NCBI GenBank assembly: GCA_022579005.1
Contig: MU401505.1
Coordinates: forward strand, 1 to 64,000
Length of the DNA stretch: 64,000 bases
Direction of reading: 5' to 3'
DNA from: Poronia punctata
Lineage: Eukaryota; Ascomycota; Sordariomycetes; Xylariales; Xylariaceae
Part shown: piece after piece, positions 39,220 through 52,538 of the stretch
Layout: every line of letters begins with the position of its first letter
Numbering within the stretch: the first letter of the stretch is position 1
The notes under the pieces: model-generated
Told to the model about the DNA's origin: nothing
What the model saw: only the letters and a program-made list of their open reading frames with translations
Database searches by the model: none
Program-made: the position numbers and the translations under genes

Positions 39220-41314
39220 ATGCCTTCGTCTTATAGCAGTCGCGACGTGGAGATGAACATCTTCCCAATCAAGGAAGATTCCTTGGCGCCCGCAAGCAGC
39301 TACACGATGCGAGAGCCTTTATATGAAGATGTTGATTCGTCCAACTTCCTCGAGCGCTTCATCGACGGTTTCCGACGCGATCCCACGCAACGTGTCACGC
39401 CGAAAGACCCTCTGAACGCGATACAAGCGGCCGAAGCAGCGCAGCTCTATCGTCCCATCTTCGCCCGGAATGGTTCCTATCCCCATTACTACGACTTGCG
39501 ACTGGCCACGATACAAACGGCGCAGTCGCATCTTGCTAGGAAATTGAAGGGACGACATCTCCAGATGATTGCGATTGGTGGCTCTATCGGTATGTTCAGG
39601 GGAAACACTGCTGCTGCTCGTCACCGCGTCCGGCGTTACGTTACGTAAAGGGCAGACTCATGCTAATTTGGGAGGTAACTTGGGTAAATAGGTACTGGTT
39701 TGTTTGTTGCTTCAGGTCGCGCACTCGAGAGTGGGGGACCGGCCTCGGTGCTTTTTGCCTACCTCATCATCGGCACCATGTTATACTGTACTGTCCAGGC
39801 TTTGGGCGAGTTGGCCGTGTCGTTCCCCGTCGCCGGCTCCTTTTCTGCCTACTCGACACGCTTTCTTCACCCCTCCTGGGGGTTTGCCATGGGTTGGAAG
39901 TGTGTACCCTCCTATGGTCCCTTTTTGCCCGGTTCGTCGTACTAATGGCTTGCGGCTAGTTACGCACTGCAATGGCTTATCGCTCTCCCGCTTGAGGTTA
40001 TATCGGCTTCCATCGTCACCACGTACTGGAACTCGGGTCTACATAGGGCCATCTTCGTTACCATATTTCTCGTCGCTATTGTAGGCATCAACCTGTGTGG
40101 CGTGAAAAGCTATGGCGAGGCCGAGTTTATTTTCGCCATTATAAAAGTCGTTGCAGTTATCGGCTTCATGTAAGTCGCAGTCTTCTTTCTCCCTCACTCC
40201 CCAACTTATAACATACACCACAGCCTGACATCTGTTCGGCCTCTTTCTTCATAGCCTGCTGGGCATCGTCCTCAACATCGGTGGCGTCCCTGGAGATGGT
40301 TACATTGGAGGCCGCTACTGGAAAGATCCTGGCGCGTTTCATAATGGCTTCAAGGGTCTCTGCAGCGTCTTCGTCACAGCCGCCTTTGCCTTTGCAGGCA
40401 CGGAACTCGTCGGTCTCGCCGCGGCCGAGACAGCGAACCCGCGGAAATCCCTCCCAACAGCTATCAAGCAGGTCTTTTGGCGCATCACTCTATTTTACGT
40501 CGTCGCGCTCACGCTCATCGGCCTCCTCGTACCGTGGAATGATAAGCGTCTCCTCCTTAGCGATGATATCTCAGCCATGGCGTCGCCATTCGTCATCGCC
40601 ATAGAGAACGCCCGGATCCAAGTCCTCCCGTCGGTCATGAATGTCGTGATTCTAATCGCAGTGCTCTCGGTGGGGAATTCGTCCGTCTTTGGATCTTCGC
40701 GCACGCTCGCCGCCCTGGCCGATCAAAACCAGGCGCCCCGGATCCTATCCTATGTAGACCGTCGCGGCCGGCCCTTGGTCGCCATCTTGGTATCGTCTCT
40801 GGTGGGATTAATCGCCTACCTCGCCGACCTGAAACAAGAAGCAGAAGTCCTCGACTGGCTCGTCGCTATCTCGGGGCTCTCGTCCATCTTCACGTGGACC
40901 TCGATCTGTCTGGCGCACATCCGATTCCGTCGAGCGTGGGCCTACAAGGGCCACCACGTATCCGAGTTGGCATTCCGATCACAGGTAGGCGTCGTGGGCT
41001 CGTGGATAGGTTTCACCATCAACATCCTCATCCTGATAGCCCAGTTCTGGGTTGGCGCGTTCCCAGTCGACTATGCCGACAAATCACCGACCGACCTCGC
41101 CAAGAGCTTCTTCCTCGTCTATCTCGCCGCCCCCGTCGTCATACTCTTCTACTTGGTCCATTCCTTCTGGCACAGGACTTCATACATCCGCGTCGCCGAC
41201 ATGGATGTCGATACTGGACGACGAGACTTTAACCTGCCCATATTGATAGCCCAGGAGAGGGCCGAACGAAGGGGCTGGCCCAAGTGGAAGAGAGTGTACA
41301 AATATCTCTGTTGA
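39220..41314 (+). CDS. amino-acid permease (fungal YAT/APC family)
   Basis: Four exons (39220-39589, 39692-39899, 39960-40169, 40255-41314) encode 615 residues with about 12 membrane segments. It is a plasma-membrane amino-acid:H+ symporter of the yeast GAP1-like group. The first signature, HLQMIAIGGSIGTGLFVASG, is split by intron 1. It is followed by GGPASVLFAYLIIGTM, ALGELAVSFPVAGSF, GWNYALQWLIALPLE (restored by removing intron 2, with a consensus TACTAAT branch site) and AFAFAGTELVGLAAAET. The hydrophilic N-terminus runs about 110 residues, longer than some relatives, and contains acidic stretches that might serve turnover. Substrate range cannot be predicted. Convergent with the GT90 gene. 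Confidence 0.93.
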
Positions 41315-42704
41315 AAGTGGGATTTACATGTTTATCGCTGTGGGGGGCATATTTACTGATGATTTGATGATACTTGTGGTTTTTTTCTCTCTTTCACTTT
41401 TTACTTTTTCTTTTGGTTTTATTAGGTTTGGGAAGGGGGGCTCTGTTCATGGCGTTTGGTTCAAGTCCACCAGGGGTTTTTCACAAAGAGGGTTGGTAGG
41501 GGGTCATTTCAAGCGAAAGATACCATTTTAAGGGGCTATATAGGCATAGGCGTTGAAATGGTCATATTAGTTGATTTATTTATTTATTTATTTTGAGTCT
41601 TATGCAGTGATATACATTTGACTAGGAAGAGATAATATGAAGAGAATTGTATTAAAGTATATAGAGGGCTGTTAAAACATCATTTGCTAAATGTTTATTT
41701 ATACTTTGTATTTTTTTTACTTTGTATCAAAAGTTCCTAGGGTCTCGATGCCTGTAGCAAAGTAGACGGTGACAACGATGCCGTCGTCGTCGCACTTATG
41801 TAATACCTACTGCTGATTATGCTAAATGGGGCGAATTGTAAAAGGTCAGTATACATTACAAGTAAAAGGGGGAAAGGCTACAAGTAATAATATGTGTAGG
41901 TTAGATGGATCACGATTCAGGGAAATGGTCATCAGACAGCTAGCTGTCAGGGTGGTTGGTTTATATGTCATGCTATCTTTGATGATATTGCTAATTTGGA
42001 TTTTGGGAGGATTCAGGTTAATTGGTTCGTTCTTTTAGTAGATGTGTAGGGGAAGGTACGGGTTAGGCTATATTAGAGGGTCCTTTACAGTCAGGGCACT
42101 GTATCCCTCTAACACTTCAACATACTATAATACACCTATCTAACCCAACAGATGGGATACTATCAACACGAGAGGAAAAGGGGGGTGGGGGTGGCTGAAA
42201 GTTACCTTAGGTAAGAAGAGTGTGGAAGGCTTGTTAAAGAAGAAATACTTAGTCTATTGAGAGGAGGATAGATGAATAAATATGCTCGTTTTTGCTATCA
42301 CATTTTACCTAAGCTGTTATGATTTTTTAATGATGGTGGACTTTGATAATAATGTGTCCACGTAACGATAGTAGGTAGGATAGTGGTTGGTAAGCGATTA
42401 CCTACGAGTACGAGTAGGAATTGTGTCGTTTCTGGTCTTGTCACGTGTCTTGTGCAAATACAAGTTAATACTTCATATCACGCTCACATCATATCATAAA
42501 ATCAATAGACATTGACGAGTTGTTATCGTCTTATGAACGAGTAATTTCCCCCACCATTACAACTACATATCTTCAAGTGAAGAACATCTATCGAGTATTA
42601 CATGTACACCCAGCCACCCCCTTTTCTTAAAACTATCTGTACCTAGCCCAAATACCTAACGCCGGTTTACTTTTCATATATACAGTAGTGCTCATCAACT
42701 ATTA
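41315..42704. other. intergenic, no gene seen
   Basis: AT-leaning 3' flanks of two convergent genes. It holds an ATTT array (about 41571-41595) and poly-T stretches. No coding or RNA signal. Confidence 0.5.
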
Positions 42705-44441
42705 TCATAACAAATCCCCAACAAAGCCCAACCCATCTCTCGCCGGGTCGAGCACCCTGGCATATTCCAGCAACAATCTCCACGTATACAACATCATGTC
42801 CTCCCTCCTCATGACCTTATCCGCCCACTCACTACCCTCCATCGCGATCCTCTGAGCTCGATGATCTCTCCCGTCGAGGAAATAATCCAAGACTGCGTAG
42901 ATGTCCATGAACGTGTTATCAAACGGCACGAAATGTAACCACGGGAATAAGCGGTCGTCGTGCCATTCGACGTACACCGTTGCCTTGAGAGGACAGCTCG
43001 TACTCAGGAGAAAGGGTCGCCAACGGGCAGAGTACGAGTTCCCGTCCACGTCGGGGAGGAATTTATAATCGTACATGGAAGTCATTGGTTTCGAGTCGGC
43101 GATGGCGAAGAAGGGGTCTGTATATGGACAGTCGGGACGGAGACGACCCAGCCAGTCTTTTCGTTCGGGCGAGCATTCCAGACGGTTGAAGCCCACGTCA
43201 CTGAACCCTTTTAGCCACGCGCCCAATCCTCCTCCTCCCCTTCCTTCCTCTCTTTTGGCCGCCAAAGGTCGTGGGATGGACGAATAGTTGTACGTGCTAG
43301 CCGCGACAAGGTTAAACGTCGGTCCGGCGGCTTCGTCACCTTTTTCGACAGCCTCGACCGCCGACCCGTTCAACATCTGTACGAATCGATGTCGGTGGTA
43401 ATGCCACCAATTGTCTTCCTGGTTCCTCCCTCCACTAGCCACGCCCCTCCATAGGAGTCCATCTTTCTTATCACTCCACTTGCCGCCAAGACTCGACCCC
43501 CCCGTGTACCGCGCCTGCGTGGAGAGATACATGGCAGCGGGGATCAACAGCTCGTTATTCGTAGGGAGTTTGGAACCGCCGAAAAGCGGGAACAGGCTCG
43601 ACGTAGTCGCCATACTAAACGGTTCGACAAACGTCCCGTGCATACCCCTTAAATGCGGCTGTAGACACGGATCTTTGGCAGCGGTGAAATTGGCAACGAA
43701 GCCTTCTTTCGTCATATACGACCTATTCGTCGTCGTCGTCGGCGCCTCGGGGAAAACCTCATCAATAGACCCATCCATCGTCACCAAAGCCTGTGCTTGT
43801 CTCCCGGGCGTGTCTGGCGGACAGGCGCGAAACAGATGATTCCAAACATGTCTCCCGTCCCCTCCATACGCCGGATCGAAAGGGTTCGGATTCGCATCTG
43901 CATCGTCATGATCCGTTTGCTCACTCCCCATCTCCTCGGCAGGACGTAATCGTCTCGACTTTTGTCCCTTCGCAACATATCCCGATATCTCCTCCCACGG
44001 AACCATCATCCGCGGCTCGTCGAGCAAGTTGACGGGCATATCGAGATCGGGCAGATGCTGCAACATATCCTTTAATAATCCCTCCCATAGATCGAGTCTG
44101 TCCCCCCGAAAGACATTCTCGTTATCCCCCGCGAAGCGGACGATCTTGCCGCCCCGCACGCGGATGACCCCATGCGCCGCGACGCGCGCGCGATGGCGCA
44201 TCTCGTCGGCATCCACGCCCCAGTACGGGTTCAAGTCGTGATAGATGCGGTCGAAGAAGTCTTCTACCACGATTGCGCCCCCGTCCTCTGCCGCCTCGAA
44301 CCATTTGTCGAATCCCGGGGGTGGGTGACGGCCTCTTCGCTCGCGGTACCGGGCCGCGGCTTCGGGGAGGCCATATGACCTCTTGGCCAACGTGGCGGAG
44401 AAGTCCTTTTGGGCATTTTCGATGAGTTTTGTAATGGGATG

Positions 44442-44472
<31 letters not shown>

Positions 44473-44675
44473 ATCTTTGGCTTCGGTTTATTATGGTTGT
44501 TCGTCGATGTTGTTGCTGTTGTTGTTATTATTCTGTCGTTTGTCTTCCATCCTATGCCGCTGGGTAACTCTGGTAATGACCGGTAGAGGATAAGGTATAG
44601 CAATAGAAGGGTGATGAAGGTTGAAAACACTCCGTACTTGAAGAGATGGGCTCTACTGGGTAGAAGAAGGAGCAT
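42705..44675 (-). CDS. CAP10-like glycosyltransferase, family GT90
   Basis: A single-exon gene for 656 residues. The start was taken at the first true ATG; the frame remains open about 96 bases further upstream but without an ATG. A membrane anchor near the N-terminus (FSTFITLLLLYLILY) gives a type II Golgi topology. The C-terminal half has GT90/CAP10 features: LLWRGVASGGRN, the DSKPMTSMYDYKFLPDVDGNS region, SARWRPFLLSTSCPLK and RLFPWLHFVPFDN followed by MDIYAVLDYFL. GT90 members include fungal xylosyltransferases acting on capsule or glycolipids; the donor and acceptor here are unknown. An Asn-Asp run after the anchor comes from a GTTGTC hexamer repeat (about 44446-44472), and Thr/Asn-rich stem sequence surrounds it. 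Divergent from the HET gene. Confidence 0.87.
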
Positions 44676-46350
44676 CTCGGCCGTTGAGGATGCCGGTAAA
44701 CCTACATGAGAGAGGGGGAACCCTTCAAGAGAATTATGTATACCTAGGTCTTGACGCGACTGAATCCCCAAGACTCTCGAAAGCTATCTAGGGCCAGAAA
44801 GTAGAGAACTTCTAGGGAAAATAAACATACCTGTAGACTGTCTATTATGTGGGTGTCAGAGTGGACATGATAATATTGGCAGTCTAACCTGTCATACATA
44901 CCTACGTCTCCATGTAAAACGAACTAGGGAGATGATCGTGTGTATCGTACGAACTCCGCCTTCCTGTCATACCAAGCGAAGCGCCTGGGAGCCATTCCTC
45001 AACATATCTGGATAAGTTAGGACTGACCATCCTTTCCTTTTTTTCCTTTCTTTTCTTTCTCTTTCATGAACAAACCTGAACCCTTGAGTCTAGGTCAAAC
45101 TTAACCTCATGTCTTTCCCGTCTCGAAAAAGGATATATTGTAGGGACGCAGGAGCTGGGCAATTCTATTCTCTCAGCCAACTTTGCAATGGCAGTCCCTA
45201 CTCGTACATCCCCTTTCTGCGAGTCTTAACAGTCAGCAGTCAGTCAGTCATTCATTCATCTTTGCGTTGAAGTCCAGGGGGGGAACTCGACCAAACTTTG
45301 GCCGTACAACATCGGGACTAGGTACTCGTAAATCTCCAATCATGTACGAGTAGGTAGATGGATATGCTATTATTAGTGGATCTGATCTACTCTTACTCCA
45401 CGTGGATACAGTAGGTTAGGAGGGTTTTAGGCAATGTCCAATATAACGGCTAGCACCAAAAGTTCAAAGTCTTCCCTCGTTCGACAGATTGTATACCTAT
45501 TTTAATTTTTTTTTTAAACGGCTGCCTAACTTACCTAACCCTAGTCCCCTGTCTCATGTGGAACCTGAAGGCTCGTTTGTCAAGGTATGAGGAGATTGGA
45601 GGGTCGAAGCGCAAAGTGTTGCCAATGCTTGTCCAAGCCGTGACATCATTGCGTCTTCCCCCTTCCCATTTCTTGGTTTCTTTTGAGTAAAAGCCCCAAA
45701 CGGGCCAAACCCACAGGTCGGTCCAGGGCCAGGGTCGTCCAAGTGGAGCACGATAAGCACGCTTGCGGCCGCTAATATAGTTTCACGAACAAAACGACCT
45801 AGCTGGCCGGGGATTTTGAGGGAACATCATGTTGTCCCCGTGGCTGTGCTGGCAGCGTGTTGTACTGTACGTGTACTCGTAGATTGCAACAAAAACGACC
45901 ACTTTTTGCAACTGGTAAACGGCAAGATGGTCATGTTACAAAGGTAGGAGGAGCAAAAGGTTTAAAAAGCCGGAGATATCTAGATGAACGGCAAATATGA
46001 GTATGCCCCTGCCCAAGAGCCCTTACCCTGATTGATCAGTAAAGTACCCCCGTGGTAGAGGTTATAAAGCGTGATATGCAACTTGGAGGGCCTCGGCGCT
46101 CTGGCGTCCCCATCTAACCTACGCGTAGGCCTCTTACCAAAACTTCCCCTGCACCCTCGGATTTAGCCAGCATAGCCTTCAACGGCAACCACAACAGCCA
46201 CCTTGCTCCATATGTCCGTGGCGAGGTGCAGTTATCGAGGATCCGCCGGGATGGAGATGTTGAACTTGAAACTGAGTATCTATATCGCAAAATATATACT
46301 GACAATGCCATGTAATTCAAGACCCATCACATCAAAAAAGTGAAAATTGC
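44676..46350. other. intergenic, no gene seen
   Basis: 1.7 kb between divergent GT90 and HET genes. Contains a pyrimidine tract near 45035-45065 and a CAGT/CATT array near 45230-45258. A 68-codon frame on the minus strand (45554-45760) shows no family features. Confidence 0.5.
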
Positions 46351-48504
46351 ATGATACGCACACAAACCACGATGCCGTCCATATACCGCTCACTCGACCA
46401 GGAACGGCATGAAATCCGACTACTTCGCCTGCATTCTTCTGGATCGTACGATAGTCAGATCCGGTGTTCGCTCGACTATGCTTTCTTGGACAATGTGCCA
46501 GGCTACGAGGCACTCTCCTACGTATGGGGCCCTCTCGAGTTCTCACAGGAGATTTTGGTTGAGGGACAGCCACACAATGTGACCGAGAATCTGGAATGTG
46601 CGCTGCGACATCTCAGACAGACCTCCAAGGACCGCATTTTGTGGGTGGACGCCCTCTGCATCAACCAGGACGATATCGCCGAGCGCAGTCATCAGGTCAT
46701 GCTCATGAAGGATGTCTACTCGTCGTGCGCGTGCGATCTCGCATGGCTTGGACCGAATCCGGGGAACGCTAGGCAGTCAGCTAGAGAGCGGGCAGAGAGA
46801 GCAAAGGTTAGGGAGAGAAGAGAGAGGGCGGATAGAAGAGGTGGTAGTGAATATGACAGTGATGCCGAAGAAGAAGGGAAAGAAGAAGAAGAAGAAGAAG
46901 ACGACGACGACAAGCGGGTTTTCGAGGATGAGAACCTCCCCTTAATACATGAAGGCATGCGTTACTTCTGCAACATACTTAACCATGATGCCGAGACGCT
47001 CGAAAGCATGCGGATGATGAGCTCCAAGGAGGATAGACGCCGGGCACGCGACGGGGAACCAGCCACTTCTTGGCTTCTTAAATACGATGCCGAATGGTCG
47101 CTACGGACACTATTTTCTCACGCTCCTTTGTGGGGCCGAATGTGGGTAATGCAGGAGCTCGCGGTATGGATTTTCCCCTTTTATATTCTTTGACTTGTAG
47201 CAGCATGGACCTTTCCCGCAGCCCTCAAGATGTTCAAACATTAATAACTGATCGTGGGGCGTCAACTGATATGCGGAATGTAGTGTGCCCGCCGTGTGCT
47301 TCTCGTTGCTGGCACGGAAACCCTTGATTGGGACGATGTCGCCTCGTTCCTCGCCGAGGACAACAGACCTTACGCTGACGCATTCCACGTGGCCGGGGGT
47401 CACAGCTCGCTCTTTGGGGCCGTGGTCACCATCTTCGGTCGGGTGCGGACGATCCAGCAACAGCGCCGCATCGTGAGGGACGTGGAAGAAGGGCGATACG
47501 AGTCCAAGCTGATCGACGTCCTGGCCAGGTTCAAGTTTGCCGACTCGAGGGACCCACGGGACCTGGTTTATGGGTTGCTCGGTCTAGTTTCCGAGCCGCA
47601 TCCGATCCGCGTCAATTACGCGCAGCCAGCTAAGGACCTCTTCGTCGACATCACCAAGTTCTTCGTCGACAGTAGTGGCAACCTAGATATCATATGTCAA
47701 ACCCCGTGGACTGCCGACACAAAGGACTATAATGATCAAACGAGTAGCCTTGCCGGGTTGCCTTCATGGGCAGTCGACTTTACCCATTCGGCTCGCTTCG
47801 CCTTTTTCGAAGGCGGCCTTGAATCCCTTCTCTTCGCGCAGCGAGGAATCTTCTCTGCCGGGTCCCCGACTTGTGAGGTGCCCTGCAGTGTATCGTCCGG
47901 GGGCACGCTCCACGTCCGCGGCGTGATTCTTGACCGACTAGGCCCAATATACGATCCAGAAACAGAACCTGCGGAACCTACAACTGAGGACTGGCTTCAA
48001 GACCGGGTGCGGCAGTACTTCCAGCACGAATTTCTCAATGAGGAAGGCACTGCCGTCTATATTCCGACAGGCGAAAGCTTGACTCGTGCCTTCTGGCGAA
48101 CGCTGGTCATGGACTGCAAGTCATACCCCATAAAGCGGCTCTCAGAGGAAGAGATTGAAGCCGACGAAAAGATCTTTATTCAAACTCTAGAGAAGACTCT
48201 CGAAAGCCACGGGCTCTACCAGCTCGTTTCCTATCATATGTTGAATCGCGGACTGTATAACTGGCGATACACTAGATCCGAGTCGGGCTTGATGGTGATG
48301 GTCCCTCGGAAGGCTGAACCTGGCGACATCCTCGCCATCCTGGACGGTGGGAAAGTTCCTAGCCTTCTACGCGCTTGTCCCGGCGAGGACGGCCTGCGAT
48401 ACCGTGTGGTACATACTGCTTATATTCATGGTTATATGGATGGGGAGGTGGCGGCTGCAGTAGGAGAAGGTCGGCTGGAATATCAAGAGCTGCTTCTTGT
48501 TTAA
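46351..48504 (+). CDS. heterokaryon incompatibility (HET) domain protein
   Basis: Two exons (46351-47163, 47284-48504) encode 677 residues. The HET domain starts with YEALSYVWG (52-60), continues with LRHLRQTSKDRILWVDALCINQDDIAERSHQV and ends near RMWVMQELA, where the intron falls; the second exon resumes CARRVLLVAG. HET domains act in non-self recognition and cell death when incompatible hyphae fuse, but most genomic copies are untested. A charged stretch of about 50 residues (Arg/Glu-rich, then GAA/GAC-encoded Glu-Asp, about 138-190) interrupts the domain between AWLGPNPG and the NLPLIHEGM segment. An alternative start is the ATG at 46372. The C-terminal 400 residues contain RDPRDLVYGLLGLV and GDILAILDGGKVP, typical of this family. 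No NACHT or repeat domain is attached. Confidence 0.92.
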
Positions 48505-49074
48505 AAATATCGAGATAGCCTACATATCTAAACGAACCTTTTCACTTTTACAAGTATATACGTCACTTTATCGCTGCAAGAAATGGGTTACTTGTACAAT
48601 CAACTCTAGAGTCTTGATAGGTGACATAAGAACCATGCCTTTTATTGTAGGTTACCTAACCCAAGTAAGTAGGTGGATCCACCTCTTGTCAGCCAGGTGT
48701 AAGCGGCCGAGAGGAGGTCGTACCTACTCGTATGTATTGACCTGCATTACAGCACAAGGTAGCTCAGTCTAAACTTGGCGTTGCACATGGTTACCAGACA
48801 CCCAGACACCCAGACTCCAATCAACAAAACAACAACGCTGACAAAACAAGGTTTTACGGAGTTTTAACTACATCTCATTTGCCCGCCATAAATAGGGACT
48901 CACTATCAGACGACTGCGACACATAATAATCAACCAGCGTGCGCATAAATTCTCTACCAATATCTGAAATAACAGTCACAAAAACTTACTGAAATCGCGA
49001 AACCCGGCGCTCAGGGCTTGTACACGGACAACAACAGTAACCTGTCGCAACCGTCGACATAAATAAATCTAAAA
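48505..49074. other. intergenic, no gene seen
   Basis: Short tandem region between two genes in the same orientation. It includes an ACCCAGACACCCAGAC repeat (about 48800) and the leader of the cyclophilin gene. Confidence 0.5.
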
Positions 49075-50994
49075 ATGGCCGAAACCAGCAGTAAACGTAG
49101 CCACGATGAATTTGCAGAAAAGAAGGGCGGCGACGGTACGTAAGTCGTCCCCCGGGGGGGGTCAACCCAACATCCAACTAACCGCATTGCAGATGATAGC
49201 TCTTCCGACGATGATATGGGCCCCCAGCTGCCCTCTGCCGCCGCGCCCAAGAAGAAACGACGTGTACTGCCACACGAGAAGCTTTACATCGATGCTCTAC
49301 CCAAAAATGCCCGCTACTCCAAGTCGCTCATGCACAAGGAGCAGCTCTCCTCCGTTATAGTTACGCGCACCGAATTCATCATTACGAGTTCTGTCGACGG
49401 AGTGGTCAAGTTCTGGAAGAAATCGGCCCAGGGTATCGAGTTTGTTAAAGAGTTTAAAGCCCACCAAGGCGAAATACGTTCCGTGTCTGCCAGTCAGGAT
49501 GGGAGAAGCTTCGCCACGGCAGGCGCTGACAAGACTGTCAAGATATTTGACGTCATTACCTTTGACCTTCTTGCCATGGTGTCCTTGGACTATTCACCAA
49601 AGTGCATATGCTGGGTACATAAGCGCGGCGCCTCGCTGCCGTTGTTGGCCGTTTCAGACGATTCCAAACCCCTGATTCATATCTATGACGGCAGGGGGGA
49701 GAACCAGACACCGCTGCACACCGTCAAAGGGCTCCACCGGTCTGTCGTGTCTCTTATGGCATTTAACGATGCTTACGACTGCGTGGTCTCGGCGGACGAA
49801 GGCGGCATGATAGAGTATTGGTCGCCGAGCCACAACTACGAGAAGCCGGATAACGTCTTCCAATACAAGAGCTCTACAAACCTGTTTGATTTTAAAAAGG
49901 CAAAGTCAGTACCAGTCTCCATGACGGTCTCGCCATTAGGCCATCAGTTTGTGTCGTTCTCACTTCCCGATCGCAAAATCCGGATATTCGATTTTGCAAC
50001 GGGTAAGCTGTACCGCACCTACGACGAATCCTTACAGGCCGTCGAGGAGATGCAACAGGCAGGCACTGCAGCGCAGAAACTTGACGACATCGAATTTGGC
50101 AGACGGCTTGCTGCCGAACGGGAAATGGAATCGGGCCCTCTACGAAACAACGTCAACGTCATATTCGACGAGTCGGGCCATTTCATCCTGTACGGATCCC
50201 TTATTGGGATCAAAGTTCTGAACACATTTACGAACCAAGTAGTCAAGGTGTACGGGAAGGACGAGCATCTTCGACCTGTCAATCTCGCCATCTACCAAGG
50301 CCAGCCGCAAAAGAAAGGGGTGACAACAGTGGCCATGGCTGCCTCGAACAACCCACTTCTGCAAGAGTCGGAGACTAGAGACCCGATTCTTTTTGCAACG
50401 TCTGTTGGCAAGGTACGGTTCTACATGTTCACAAACGAGGAGGAAATTTCGCGGTCAGAGAGAGACGTACAGAACGAGAAGCCGACGCTGTTAAACCCCA
50501 AGAAGGCGGCCCAGGTGAAGAAGGCCGAGACTGGAACGTCAGCCATCATTCACACAAGCTACGGCGACATTCACATTCGACTCTTCCCGGACGCCGCACC
50601 CAAAGCTGTGGAGAACTTTGTCACGCACTCGAAACGCGGCTACTATAACGGTACCATATTCCACAGGGTCATTCGTAAGTTCATGATACAGTGTGGCGAC
50701 CCCCTGGGCGATGGCACGGGCGGTGAAAGCATATGGGGGAAGGAGTTTGAGGACGAGTTCAGCACCCTCAAGCACGACAAGCCCTACACGGTCAGCATGG
50801 CCAATGCGGGGCCCAACACGAACGGCAGCCAGTTTTTCATCACGACGGAAAAGACGCCGTGGTTGGACCACAAGCACACGATTTTCGGCAGAGCGGTCCA
50901 GGGCTTGGACGTCATCCACAAAATTGAAAATGTTCGGACTCACAAGGAAAAGCCGGAAGAAGACATCAAAATCCTCAACATCGAAGTTGCGTAG
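49075..50994 (+). CDS. WD40-cyclophilin peptidyl-prolyl isomerase (PPWD1-like)
   Basis: Two exons (49075-49135, 49193-50994) encode 620 residues. It joins an N-terminal WD40 propeller (about residues 60-420) to a C-terminal cyclophilin domain (about 465-620), the architecture of PPWD1, a nuclear cyclophilin found with spliceosomes. Conserved WD40 blocks are LYIDALPKNARYSKSLMHKE, FIITSSVDGVVKFWKK and FATAGADKTVKIFDV. The isomerase domain has HTSYGDIHIRLFP, FHRVIRKFMIQCGDP, GTGGESIWG, SMANAGPNTNGSQFFIT and WLDHKHTIFGR, including the catalytic Arg of FHRV. A basic PKKKRR cluster near residue 37 could be a nuclear signal. The first exon is only 61 nt and carries an acidic/serine N-terminus. The domain order and motif completeness leave little doubt. 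Confidence 0.95.
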
Positions 50995-52538
50995 GCAGAA
51001 TCTAGGCCTCTCAGCCTGCTGCCATGTGCGAAAACAAAAGGCAGGACAGAACCTACTTTACACATAGCTAGGACGAAGGCCTAATAAGCTAATTATATAG
51101 TCTATGCAACCATTTATCTGACTAGTCACTTGCACCTGCAAACGAGAAGAACACGTCAGCCAGAGAACGTGCGAGCCCCCGAACCCGAGATGCGCATCTT
51201 GTGCTGCAAAGTCTCTCCTGCACCCCCTCCCCCCCCAGACACAACATTCTGATCTCATTGGTCGGGGTTGCCAGTGATACAACCCGGAAGTTCGCCTTCT
51301 CTTTCTTTTCTTGTTACTACACGACCAATCATACCTCCAGACTTGGATGAATTAACGGGCCATAGGAGGCGGATGGTGGAAATTAGGTGCCTGGTGAGTT
51401 TGTAACTACACGATAACTTAACAAGGTTAGATCATGGACTTGAAGCGCCTTGCCGATTTAGGCCAGTCCGGACTCCGACAGGCTTTCAGGGCTGCTTGGC
51501 ATTCCGCCCCATTGATCGCAATCTGTCTCAATCTTTTTTTTTTGTTCCCCAACAGGCGCCCAACAAGTCCCTATCGCGCAAATGTGATATGGGAACGATG
51601 ATGATGTCGAAATCTACGTCCGGATTTAGGTATTCAAGCAATAGACATTGCCTGATCTGTCTGCCCTATTTGCCTATGTAGTAGATGCACTGATGAATGT
51701 ACTCGTATGCATATTTGTTTTCTCATATTTCTGCAGGTACATGGGTAGCCTAATCTAGTAGTTGCTGTAGGATGGATTTATTAATCTAGGGAGTTTGGTA
51801 AAGTTCTTTGTTCGATACCTGGATAATCAGTCAACTGCCCAAAGGATTCTCTTTCTTGTCAGCCATTCCATTTCCAATCTAGCCCTCGCTCGCAAACGAC
51901 TCCCCCGCGCCCCCCCTCCTTGGATCTATCCACGTAGTTTATACCCAATCCGCGCTCTTCAAGTTCTCGACCACCTCAACGCGTCCAATTGTTTAACGCT
52001 ATGTTACCCCGATTTTTCGATACATACATATGTGTAATCCGGGCACTGCGATTTATTTAGGTGGCTCATTTATTGAAAGGCGTGCGGCGGGAATTATTCA
52101 TCAATTTGTCTTGCTCATAATTACCGGGTCACGCTTACCATTGTCTTTTTCCTTTTCATCCGTCCTCTTCTTTGCCAGGTTGCTCGCCTGACCTGGCTTT
52201 TTATTGTTCGCAATTAATTCTTTCCCGGATGCTACGTATTCCGCACATTGCTCGTAATTCTACCTAAAGCCATCTCCATCCCGTATCGCCGCCCCCGAGT
52301 GGACCAGAAACTCACTTCCTTACCTAGGCCATCCCGGGACTTGGACTACCTACTGGTATATGTTCCCTTGTCGCTAAGATATGAGGAGATTTTGGCATGG
52401 ATACCTCTGTGCTTTTCTTGCAGTAATACTCTCGTTGAGTGACCGATGGTTCCATAAAGGAAAGAACGAGGGAATACAGAGAAACGACAGGCAGGAACGA
52501 AAGGAAATCCCAGAAAAGTCATTCGTGGTCGATACCTA
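50995..52538. other. intergenic, no gene seen
   Basis: 1.5 kb containing a C-rich run (about 51226-51236) and a poly-T tract (about 51531-51542). It presumably carries the regulator gene's promoter and a long pyrimidine-rich leader from about 52130. No motif-bearing frame. Confidence 0.5.

Noticed and set aside
38636..39221. Opposing frames of 152 and 145 codons upstream of the permease
   Set aside because: They overlap each other on opposite strands, lack family features, and fall in the expected promoter and leader of the permease.
44676..44771. Upstream extension of the GT90 protein by 32 codons
   Set aside because: The frame is open but begins with TTG, not ATG; the first ATG is at 44675.
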